Positions 52,067 through 62,713 of a DNA stretch of 64,000 nucleotides are shown here, piece after piece. Both the position numbers and the translations under genes were made by a program. Source of the stretch: Ariolimax columbianus (taxonomy: Eukaryota; Mollusca; Gastropoda; Stylommatophora; Arionidae). The DNA lies in contig JAVGWX010000025.1 in assembly GCA_036924085.1 (NCBI GenBank), positions 23,640,752-23,704,751 on the forward strand, read 5' to 3'. Under the pieces are notes generated by a model. It was not told where the DNA came from, made no database searches, and was given only the letters and a program-made list of their open reading frames with translations. Numbering within the stretch: position 1 is the stretch's first letter; the number at the start of each line of letters is the position of its first letter.

Positions 52067-55000
52067 AAATTGAGTAGAAGGCGATTTAAAAAAAATTGCA
52101 CATCATAAGTTTAGACAATTTTCAGCCGTTTGAAATGTATTTCAATTTTAACGCACTAATTATGTGGATAAGTTAAAAGCATTTCCATTGACTTTCAAGT
52201 ATATTTACTGACAAGAAAAACTAATGTTTCTAAAATTAAAATTAAACACGATTTGAAAAAAGTTGCAGATCATAAGTATGGACAATTTTCAGCCGTTTGA
52301 AATGTATTTCAATTTTAACGCACTAATTATGTGGATAAGTTAAAAGCATTTCCACTTACTTTCAAGTAATTTTACTGACAAGAAAAACTAATGTTTCTAA
52401 AATTAAAATTAAACATGATTTGAAAAAAAGTTGCAGTATAGAAAATTTTCAGCCGTTTGAAATGTATTTCAATTTTAACGCACTAATTATGTGGATAAGT
52501 TAAAAGCATTTCCACTGACTTTCAAGTAATTTTACTGACAAGAAAAACTAATGTTTCTGAAATTAAAATTGAGTAGAAGGCGATTTGAAAAAAAGTTGCA
52601 GATCATAAGTTTAGACAATTTTCAGCAGTTAGAAATGTATTGCACTTTTAACGCACTAATTATGTGGATAAGTTAAAAGCATTTCCACTGACTTTCAAGT
52701 AATTTTACTGACAAGCAAAAACTAATGTTTCTAAAATTAAAATTGAACACGATTTGAAAAAAAGTTGCAGATCATAAGTATAGACAATTTTCAGCCGTTT
52801 GAAATGTATTTCAATTTTAACGCACTAATTATGTGGATAAGTTAAAAGCATTTCCACTGACTTTTAAGTAATTTTACTGACAAGAAAAACTAATGTTTCT
52901 GAAATCAAAATTGAGTAGAAGGCGATTAAAAAAAAAAGTGACAGATCATAAGTTTAGACAATTTTCAGCCGTTTGAAATGTATTGCAATTTAAACGCACT
53001 AATTATGTGGATAAGTTAAAAGCATTTCCATTGACTTTCAAATAATTTTACTGACAAGAAAAACTAATGTTTCTAAAATTAAAATTAAACACGATTTGAA
53101 AAAAGTTGCAGATCATAAGTATAGACAAGTTTCAGCCCTTTGAAATGTATTTCAATTTTAACGCACTAATTATGTGGATAAGTTAAAAGCATTTCCACTG
53201 ACTTTCAAGTAATTTTACTGACAAGAAAAACTAATGTTTCTGAAATCAAAATTGAGTAGAAGCCGATTTCAAAAAATTGCACATCATAAGTTTAGACAAT
53301 TTTCAGCCGTTTGAAATGTATTGCAATTTAAACGCACTAATTATGTGCATAGGTTAAAAGCATTTCCACAGACTTTCAAGTAATTTTACTGACAAGAAAA
53401 ACTAATGTTTCTAAAATTAAAATTAAACACGATTTGAAAAAAAGTTGCAGATCATAAGTATAGACAATTTTCAGCCGTTTGAAATGTATTTCAATTTTAA
53501 CGCACTAATTATGTGGATAAGTTAAAAGCATTTCCACTGACTTTTAAGTAATTTTACTGACAAGAAAAACTAATGTTTCTGAAATCAAAATTGAGTAGAA
53601 GGCGATTTGAAAAGAATTGCAGATCATAAGTTTAGACTATTTTCAGCACTTTGACATGTATTGCAATTTTAACGCACTAATTATGTGGATAAGTTAAAAG
53701 CATTTCCACAGACATACAAGTAATTTTACTGACTAGAAAAACCATTGTTTTTAAAATTAAAATTAAGTAGAAGGCGATTTGAAAAAAAAGTGACAGATCA
53801 TAAGTTTAGACAATTTTCAGCCGTTTGAAATGTATTGCAATTTAAACGCACTAATTATGTGGATAAGTTAAAAGCATTTCCACTGACTTTCAAGTAATTT
53901 TACTGACAAGAAAAACTAATGTTTCTAAAATTAAAATTAAACACGATTTGAAAAAAGTTGCAGATCATAAGTATAGACAATTTTCAGCCCTTTGAAATGT
54001 ATTTCAATTTTAACGCACTAATTATGTGGATAAGTTAAAAGCATTTCCACTGACTTTCAAGTAAATTTACTGACAAGAAAAACTAATGTTTCTGAAATCA
54101 AAATTGAGTAGAAGGCGATTTAAAAAAAATTGCACATCATAAGTTTAGACAATTTTCAGCCGTTTGAAATGTATTGCAATTTAAACGCACTAATTATGTG
54201 GATAAGTTAAAAGCATTTCCACTGACTTTCAAGTAATTTTACTGACAAGAAAAACTAATGTTTCTAAAATTAAAATTAAACACGATTTGAAAAAAGTTGC
54301 AGATCATAAGTATAGACAATTTTCAGCCGTTTGAAATGTATTTCAATTTTAACGCACTAATTATGTGGATAAGTTAAAAGCATTTCCACTGACTTTCAAG
54401 TAATTTTACTGACAAGAAAAACTAATGTTTCTGAAATCAAAATTGAGTAGAAGGCGATTTGAAAAGAATTGCAGATCATAAGTTTAGACTATTTTCAGCA
54501 CTTTGACATGTATTGCAATTTAAACGCACTAATTATGTGGATAAGTTAAAAGCATTCCCACAGACATACAAGTAATTTTACTGACTAGAAAAACAAATGT
54601 TTTTAAAATTAAAATTAAGTAGAAGGCGATTTGAAAAAAAAGTGACAGATCATAAGTTTAGACAATTTTCAGCCGTTTGAAATGTATTCAATTTTAACGC
54701 ACAAATTATGTGCATAGGTTAAAAGCATTTCCACAGACTTTCAAGTAATTTTACTGACAAGAAAAACTAATGTTTCTAAAATTTAAATTAAACACGATTT
54801 GAAAAAAAGTTGCAGATCATGTTTAGACAATTTTCAGCCGTTAGAAATGTATTGCACTTTTAACGCACTAATTATGTGGATAAGTTAAAAGCATTTCCAC
54901 TGACTTTCAAGTAATTTTACTGACAAGAAAAACTAATGTTTCTAAAATTAAAATTAAACACGATTTGAAAAAATGTTGCAGATCATAAGTATAGACAATT

Positions 55001-55119
55001 TTCAGCAGTTTGAAATGTATTTCAATTTTAACGCACTAATTATGTGGATAAGTTAAAAGCATTTCCACTGACTTTCAAGTAATTTTACTGACAAGAAAAA
55101 CTAATGTTTCTGAAATCAA
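51390..55119. repeat. 3,730-bp tandem duplication, copy 1 (22 monomers)
   Basis: Offset 3,730 is fixed by the W monomer (52,431 and 56,161), ACCATTGTTT (53,741 and 57,471), AGCATTCCCA (54,551 and 58,281) and GAACACG (52,745 and 56,475). The left edge is inside an S-like unit: this copy has GACTAG and GTTTTTAAAATT where copy 2 has GACAAG and CTGAAATC. Confidence 0.9.
52301..52460 (+). repeat. W monomer (copy 6)
   Basis: Preceded by a TATGGAC unit. It is the partner of the W unit at 56,031 in the 3,730-bp duplication. Confidence 0.92.
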
Positions 55120-56030
55120 AATTGAGTAGAAGGCGATTAAAAAAAAAAGTGACAGATCATAAGTTTAGACAATTTTCAGCCGTTTGAAATGTATTGCAAT
55201 TTAAACGCACTAATTATGTGGATAAGTTAAAAGCATTTCCATTGACTTTCAAATAATTTTACTGACAAGAAAAACTAATGTTTCTAAAATTAAAATTAAA
55301 CACGATTTGAAAAAAGTTGCAGATCATAAGTATAGACAATTTTCAGCCCTTTGAAATGTATTTCAATTTTAACGCACTAATTATGTGGATAAGTTAAAAG
55401 CATTTCCACTGACTTTCAAGTAGTTTTACTGACAAGAAAAACTAATGTTTCTGAAATCAAAATTGAGTAGAAGGCGATTTCAAAAAATTGCACATCATAA
55501 GTTTAGACAATTTTCAGCCCTTTGAAATGTATTGCAATTTAAACGCACTAATTATGTGCATAGGTTAAAAGCATTTCCACAGACTTTCAAGTAATTTTAC
55601 TGACAAGAAAAACTAATGTTTCTAAAATTTAAATTAAACACGATTTGAAAAAAAGTTGCAGATCATGTTTAGACAATTTTCAGCCGTTAGAAATGTATTG
55701 CACTTTTAACGCACTAATTATGTGGATAAGTTAAAAGCATTTCCACTGACTTTCAAGTAATTTTACTGACAAGAAAAACTAATGTTTCTGAAATCAAAAT
55801 TGAGTAGAAGGCGATTTAAAAAAAATTGCACATCATAAGTTTAGACAATTTTCAGCCGTTTGAAATGTATTTCAATTTTAACGCACTAATTATGTGGATA
55901 AGTTAAAAGCATTTCCATTGACTTTCAAGTATATTTACTGACAAGAAAAACTAATGTTTCTAAAATTAAAATTAAACACGATTTGAAAAAAGTTGCAGAT
56001 CATAAGTATGGACAATTTTCAGCCGTTTGA

Positions 56031-56190
56031 AATGTATTTCAATTTTAACGCACTAATTATGTGGATAAGTTAAAAGCATTTCCACTTACTTTCAAGTAAT
56101 TTTACTGACAAGAAAAACTAATGTTTCTAAAATTAAAATTAAACATGATTTGAAAAAAAGTTGCAGTATAGAAAATTTTCAGCCGTTTGA
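56031..56190 (+). repeat. W monomer (copy 7)
   Basis: Same marks as the copy at 52,301, exactly 3,730 bp downstream. Confidence 0.92.
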
Positions 56191-58410
56191 AATGTATTTC
56201 AATTTTAACGCACTAATTATGTGGATAAGTTAAAAGCATTTCCACTGACTTTCAAGTAATTTTACTGACAAGAAAAACTAATGTTTCTGAAATTAAAATT
56301 GAGTAGAAGGCGATTTGAAAAAAAGTTGCAGATCATAAGTTTAGACAATTTTCAGCCGTTAGAAATGTATTGCACTTTTAACGCACTAATTATGTGGATA
56401 AGTTAAAAGCATTTCCATTGACTTTCAAGTAATTTTACTGACAAGCAAAAACTAATGTTTCTAAAATTAAAATTGAACACGATTTGAAAAAAAGTTGCAG
56501 ATCATAAGTATAGACAATTTTCAGCCGTTTGAAATGTATTTCAATTTTAACGCACTAATTATGTGGATAAGTTAAAAGCATTTCCACTGACTTTTAAGTA
56601 ATTTTACTGACAAGAAAAACTAATGTTTCTGAAATCAAAATTGAGTAGAAGGCGATTAAAAAAAAAAGTGACAGATCATAAGTTTAGACAATTTTCAGCC
56701 GTTTGAAATGTATTGCAATTTAAACGCACTAATTATGTGGATAAGTTAAAAGCATTTCCATTGACTTTCAAATAATTTTACTGACAAGAAAAACTAATGT
56801 TTCTAAAATTAAAATTAAACACGATTTGAAAAAAGTTGCAGATCATAAGTATAGACAAGTTTCAGCCCTTTGAAATGTATTTCAATTTTAACGCACTAAT
56901 TATGTGGATAAGTTAAAAGCATTTCCACTGACTTTCAAGTAATTTTACTGACAAGAAAAACTAATGTTTCTGAAATCAAAATTGAGTAGAAGCCGATTTC
57001 AAAAAATTGCACATCATAAGTTTAGACAATTTTCAGCCGTTTGAAATGTATTGCAATTTAAACGCACTAATTATGTGCATAGGTTAAAAGCATTTCCACA
57101 GACTTTCAAGTAATTTTACTGACAAGAAAAACTAATGTTTCTAAAATTAAAATTAAACACGATTTGAAAAAAAGTTGCAGATCATAAGTATAGACAATTT
57201 TCAGCCGTTTGAAATGTATTTCAATTTTAACGCACTAATTATGTGGATAAGTTAAAAGCATTTCCACTGACTTTTAAGTAATTTTACTGACAAGAAAAAC
57301 TAATGTTTCTGAAATCAAAATTGAGTAGAAGGCGATTTGAAAAGAATTGCAGATCATAAGTTTAGACTATTTTCAGCACTTTGACATGTATTGCAATTTT
57401 AACGCACTAATTATGTGGATAAGTTAAAAGCATTTCCACAGACATACAAGTAATTTTACTGACTAGAAAAACCATTGTTTTTAAAATTAAAATTAAGTAG
57501 AAGGCGATTTGAAAAAAAAGTGACAGATCATAAGTTTAGACAATTTTCAGCCGTTTGAAATGTATTGCAATTTAAACGCACTAATTATGTGGATAAGTTA
57601 AAAGCATTTCCACTGACTTTCAAGTAATTTTACTGACAAGAAAAACTAATGTTTCTAAAATTAAAATTAAACACGATTTGAAAAAAGTTGCAGATCATAA
57701 GTATAGACAATTTTCAGCCCTTTGAAATGTATTTCAATTTTAACGCACTAATTATGTGGATAAGTTAAAAGCATTTCCACTGACTTTCAAGTAAATTTAC
57801 TGACAAGAAAAACTAATGTTTCTGAAATCAAAATTGAGTAGAAGGCGATTTTAAAAAAATTGCACATCATAAGTTTAGACAATTTTCAGCCGTTTGAAAT
57901 GTATTGCAATTTAAACGCACTAATTATGTGGATAAGTTAAAAGCATTTCCACTGACTTTCAAGTAATTTTACTGACAAGAAAAACTAATGTTTCTAAAAT
58001 TAAAATTAAACACGATTTGAAAAAAGTTGCAGATCATAAGTATAGACAATTTTCAGCCGTTTGAAATGTATTTCAATTTTAACGCACTAATTATGTGGAT
58101 AAGTTAAAAGCATTTCCACTGACTTTCAAGTAATTTTACTGACAAGAAAAACTAATGTTTCTGAAATCAAAATTGAGTAGAAGGCGATTTGAAAAGAATT
58201 GCAGATCATAAGTTTAGACTATTTTCAGCACTTTGACATGTATTGCAATTTAAACGCACTAATTATGTGGATAAGTTAAAAGCATTCCCACAGACATACA
58301 AGTAAATTTACTGACTAGAAAAACAAATGTTTTTAAAATTAAAATTAAGTAGAAGGCGATTTGAAAAAAAAGTGACAGATCATAAGTTTAGACAATTTTC
58401 AGCCGTTTGA

Positions 58411-58577
58411 AATGTATTCAATTTTAACGCACAAATTATGTGCATAGGTTAAAAGCATTTCCACAGACTTTCAAGTAATTTTACTGACAAGAAAAACTAA
58501 TGTTTCTAAAATTAAAATTAAACACGATTTGAAAAAATGTTGCAGATCATAAGTATAGACAATTTTCAGCAGTTTGA
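58411..58577 (+). repeat. Hybrid monomer formed by a one-unit deletion
   Basis: The first half has the marks of the GTGCATAGG unit (GTATTCAATTTTAAC, GCACAAATTATG, ACAGAC). The second half has those of the following unit (CTAAAATTAAAATT, GAAAAAATGTTGCAG, CAGCAGTTTG). In copy 1 these halves sit in two adjacent units at 54,681 and 54,846. The switch falls between the shared ACTGACAAG region and CTAAAATT and leaves a normal 167-bp unit, as expected from an in-register crossover or slippage. Confidence 0.9.
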
Positions 58578-58694
58578 AATGTATTTCAATTTTAACGCAC
58601 TAATTATGTGGATAAGTTAAAAGCATTTCCACTGACTTTCAAGTAATTTTACTGACAAGAAAAACTAATGTTTCTGAAATCAAAATTGAGTAGA

Positions 58695-60740
58695 AGGCGA
58701 TTAAAAAAAAAAGTGACAGATCATAAGTTTAGACAATTTTCAGCCCTTTGAAATGTATTTCAATTTTAACGCACTAATTATGTGGATAAGTTAAAAGCAT
58801 TTCCACTGACTTTCAAGTAATTTTACTGACAAGAAAAACTAATGTTTCTAAAATTAAAATTAAACACGATTTGAAAAAAGTTGCAGATCATAAGTATAGA
58901 CAAGTTTCAGCCCTTTGAAATGTATTTCAATTTTAACGCACTAATTATGTGGATAAGTTAAAAGCATTTCCACTGACTTTCAAGTAATTTTACTGACAAG
59001 AAAAACTAATGTTTCTGAAATCAAAATTGAGTAGAAGCCGATTTCAAAAAATTGCACATCATAAGTTTAGACAATTTTCAGCCGTTTGAAATGTATTGCA
59101 ATTTAAACGCACTAATTATGTGCATAGGTTAAAAGCATTTCCACAGACTTTCAAGTAATTTTACTGACAAGAAAAACTAATGTTTCTAAAATTAAAATTA
59201 AACACGATTTGAAAAAAAGTTGCAGATCATAAGTATAGACAATTTTCAGCCGTTTGAAATGTATTTCAATTTTAACGCACTAATTATGTGGATAAGTTAA
59301 AAGCATTTCCACTGACTTTTAAGTAATTTTACTGACAAGAAAAACTAATGTTTCTGAAATCAAAATTGAGTAGAAGGCGATTTGAAAAGAATTGCAGATC
59401 ATAAGTTTAGACTATTTTCAGCACTTTGACATGTATTGCAATTTTAACGCACTAATTATGTGGATAAGTTAAAAGCATTTCCACAGACATACAAGTAATT
59501 TTACTGACTAGAAAAACCATTGTTTTTAAAATTAAAATTAAGTAGAAGGCGATTTGAAAAAAAAAGTGACAGATCATAAGTTTAGACAATTTTCAGCCGT
59601 TTGAAATGTATTGCAATTTAAACGCACTAATTATGTGGATAAGTTAAAAGCATTTCCACTGACTTTCAAGTAATTTTACTGACAAGAAAAACTAATGTTT
59701 CTAAAATTAAAATTAAACACGATTTGAAAAAAGTTGCAGATCATAAGTATAGACAATTTTCAGCTCTTTGAAATGTATTTCAATTTTAACGCACTAATTA
59801 TGTGGATAAGTTAAAAGCATTTCCACTGACTTTCAAGTAAATTTACTGACAAGAAAAACTAATGTTTCTGAAATCAAAATTGAGTAGAAAGCGATTTAAA
59901 AAAAATTGCACATCATAAGTTTAGACAATTTTCAGCCGTTTGAAATGTATTGCAATTTAAACGCACTAATTATGTGGATAAGTTAAAAGCATTTCCACTG
60001 ACTTTCAAGTAATTTTACTGACAAGAAAAACTAATGTTTCTAAAATTAAAATTAAACACGATTTGAAAAAAGTTGCAGATCATAAGTATAGACAATTTTC
60101 AGCCGTTTGAAATGTATTTCAATTTTAACGCACTAATTATGTGGATAAGTTAAAAGCATTTCCACTGACTTTCAAGTAATTTTACTGACAAGAAAAACTA
60201 ATGTTTCTGAAATCAAAATTGAGTAGAAGGCGATTTGAAAAGAATTGCAGATCATAAGTTTAGACTATTTTCAGCACTTTGACATGTATTGCAATTTAAA
60301 CGCACTAATTATGTGGATAAGTTAAAAGCATTTCCACAGACATACAAGTAATTTTACTGACTAGAAAAACAAATGTTTTTAAAATTAAAATTAAGTAGAA
60401 GGCGATTTGAAAAAAAAGTGACAGATCATAAGTTTAGACAATTTTCAGCCGTTTGAAATGTATTCAATTTTAACGCACTAATTATGTGCATAGGTTAAAA
60501 GCATTTCCACAGACTTTCAAGTAATTTTACTGACAAGAAAAACTAATGTTTCTAAAATTTAAATTAAACACGATTTGAAAAAAAGTTGCAGATCATGTTT
60601 AGACAATTTTCAGCCGTTAGAAATGTATTGCACTTTTAACGCACTAATTATGTGGATAAGTTAAAAGCATTTCCACTGACTTTCAAGTAATTTTACTGAC
60701 AAGAAAAACTAATGTTTCTAAAATTAAAATTAAACACGAT
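58695..60740. repeat. Third, 2,045-bp copy of the 3,730-bp unit (12 monomers)
   Basis: Matches the right part of copy 2 at offset 2,045 (GACAAGTTTCAG at 56,856 and 58,901; ACCATTGTTT at 57,471 and 59,516), shifting to 2,046 after an extra A in an A-run near 59,560. Its first full unit differs from the expected one (TTCAATTTTAAC and ACTGAC for GCAATTTAAAC and ATTGAC). At the end it resembles copy 1 rather than copy 2 by keeping both units of the deletion site. Confidence 0.84.
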
Positions 60741-61369
60741 TTGAAAAAATGTTGCAGATCATAAGTATAGACAATTTTCAGCAGTTTGAAATGTATTTCA
60801 ATTTTAACGCACTAATTATGTGGATAAGTTAAAAGCATTTCCACTGACTTTTAAGTAATTTTACTGACAAGAAAAACTAATGTTTCTGAAATCAAAATTG
60901 AGTAGAAGGCGAGTTGAAAAGAATTGCAGATCATAAGTTTAGACTATTTTCAGCACTTTGACATGTATTGCAATTTTAACGCACTAATTATGTGGATAAG
61001 TTAAAAGCATTTCCACAGACATACAAGTAATTTTACTGACTAGAAAAACCAATGTTTTTAAAATTAAAATTAAGTAGAAGGCGATTTGAAAAAAAAGTGA
61101 CAGATCATAAGTTTAGACAATTTTCAGCCGTTTGAAATGTATTGCAATTTAAACGCACTAATTATGTGGATAATTTAAAAGCATTTCCACTGACTTTCAA
61201 GTAATTTTACTGACAAGAAAAACTAATGTTTCTAAAATTAAAATTAAACACGATTTGAAAAAAGTTGCAGATCATAAGTATAGACAATTTTCAGCCCTTT
61301 GAAATGTATTTCAATTTTAACGCACTAATTATGTGGATAAGTTAAAAGCATTTCCACTGACTTTCAAGT
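60741..61369. repeat. Domain 2 monomers including last R-S dimer
   Basis: An R unit with GCGAGTTGAAAAG (60,908), an S unit (GACATACAAG at 61,018), a unit with private GGATAATTTAAAAGC near 61,170 and a CCCTTTG unit. No more S units follow up to the end of the window. Confidence 0.8.
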
Positions 61370-62713
61370 AAATTTACTGACAAGAAAAACTAATGTTTCT
61401 GAAATCAAAATTGAGTAGAAGGCGATTTAAAAAAAATTGCACATCATAAGTTTAGACAATTTTCAGCCGTTTGAAATGTATTTCAATTTTAACGCACTAA
61501 TTATGTGGATAAGTTAAAAGCATTTCCATTGACTTTCAAGTATATTTACTGACAAGAAAAACTAATGTTTCTAAAATTTAAATTAAACACGATTTGAAAA
61601 AAGTTGCAGATCATAAGTATGGACAATTTTCAGCCGTTTGAAATGTATTTCAATTTTAACGCACAAATTATGTGGATAAGTTAAAAGCATTTCCACTTAC
61701 TTTCAAGTAATTTTACTGACAAGAAAAACTAATGTTTCTAAAATTAAAATTAAACATGATTTGAAAAAAAGTTGCAGTATAGAAAATTTTAAGCCGTTTG
61801 AAATGTATTTCAATTTTAACACCTAATTATGTGGATAAGTTAAAAGCATTTCCACTGACTTTCAAGTAATTTTACTGACATGAAAAACTAATATTTCTGA
61901 AATTAAAATTGAGTAGAAGGCGATTTGAAAAAAAGTTGCAGATCATAAGTTTAGACAATTTTCAGCCGTTAGAAATGTATTGCACTTTTAACGCACTAAT
62001 TATGTGGATAAGTTAAAAGCTTTTCCACTGACTTTCAAGTAATTTTACTGACAAGAAAAACTAATGTTTCTAAAATTAAAATTAAACATGATTTGAAAAA
62101 AGTTGCAGATCATAAGTATAGACAATTTTCAGCCGTTTGAAATGTATTTCAATTTTAACGCACTAATTATGTGGATAAGTTAAAAGCATTTCCACTGACT
62201 TTCAAGTAATTTTACTGACAAGAAAAACTAATGTTTCTAAAATTAAAATTAAACACGATTTGAAAAAAGTTGCAGATCATAAGTATAGACAATTTTCAGC
62301 CCTTTGAAATGTATTTCAATTTTAACGCACTAATTATGTGGATAAGTTAAAAGCATTTCCACTGACTTTCAAGTAAATTTACTGACAAGAAAAACTAATG
62401 TTTCTGAAATCAAAATTGAGTAGAAGGCGATTTAAAAAAAATTGCACATCATAAGTTTAGACAATTTTCAGCCGTTTGAAATGTATTGCAATTTAAACGC
62501 ACTAATTATGTGGATAAGTTAAAAGCATTTCCATTGACTTTCAAGTAATTTTACTGACAAGAAAAACTAATGTTTCTAAAATTAAAATTAAACACGATTT
62601 GAAAAAAGTTGCAGATCATAAGTATAGACAATTTTCAGCCGTTTGAAATGTATTTCAATTTTAACGCACTAATTATGTGGATAAGTTAAAAGCATTTCCA
62701 CTGACTTTCAAGT
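61370..62713. repeat. 1,344-bp eight-monomer tandem duplication, copy 1
   Basis: Offset 1,344 is fixed by CTAAAATTTAAATT (61,561 and 62,905), the W monomer (61,772 and 63,116), CCCTTTG tails (62,301 and 63,645) and ATTGAC (62,531 and 63,875). A shared private unit (61,802-61,973) has AACACCTAATT in place of AACGCACTAATT, with GACATG and CTAATATTTC. Confidence 0.9.
61642..61801 (+). repeat. W monomer with AAGCCG tail (copy 8)
   Basis: Has TTTTAAGCCG for TTTTCAGCCG, shared only with the last W copy, and keeps ACTTAC. Confidence 0.92.

Larger units (their letters stand above)
55120..58694. repeat. 3,730-bp tandem duplication, copy 2, one monomer shorter
   Basis: Follows copy 1 at offset 3,730 until the unit starting at 58,411, then at offset 3,564 (CAGCAGTTTG at 55,003 and 58,567). 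Two monomers of copy 1 (54,681-54,845 and 54,846-55,013; 333 bp) are represented by one of 167 bp. The next block at about 60.5 kb keeps both monomers, so the loss is derived in this copy. Confidence 0.9.
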
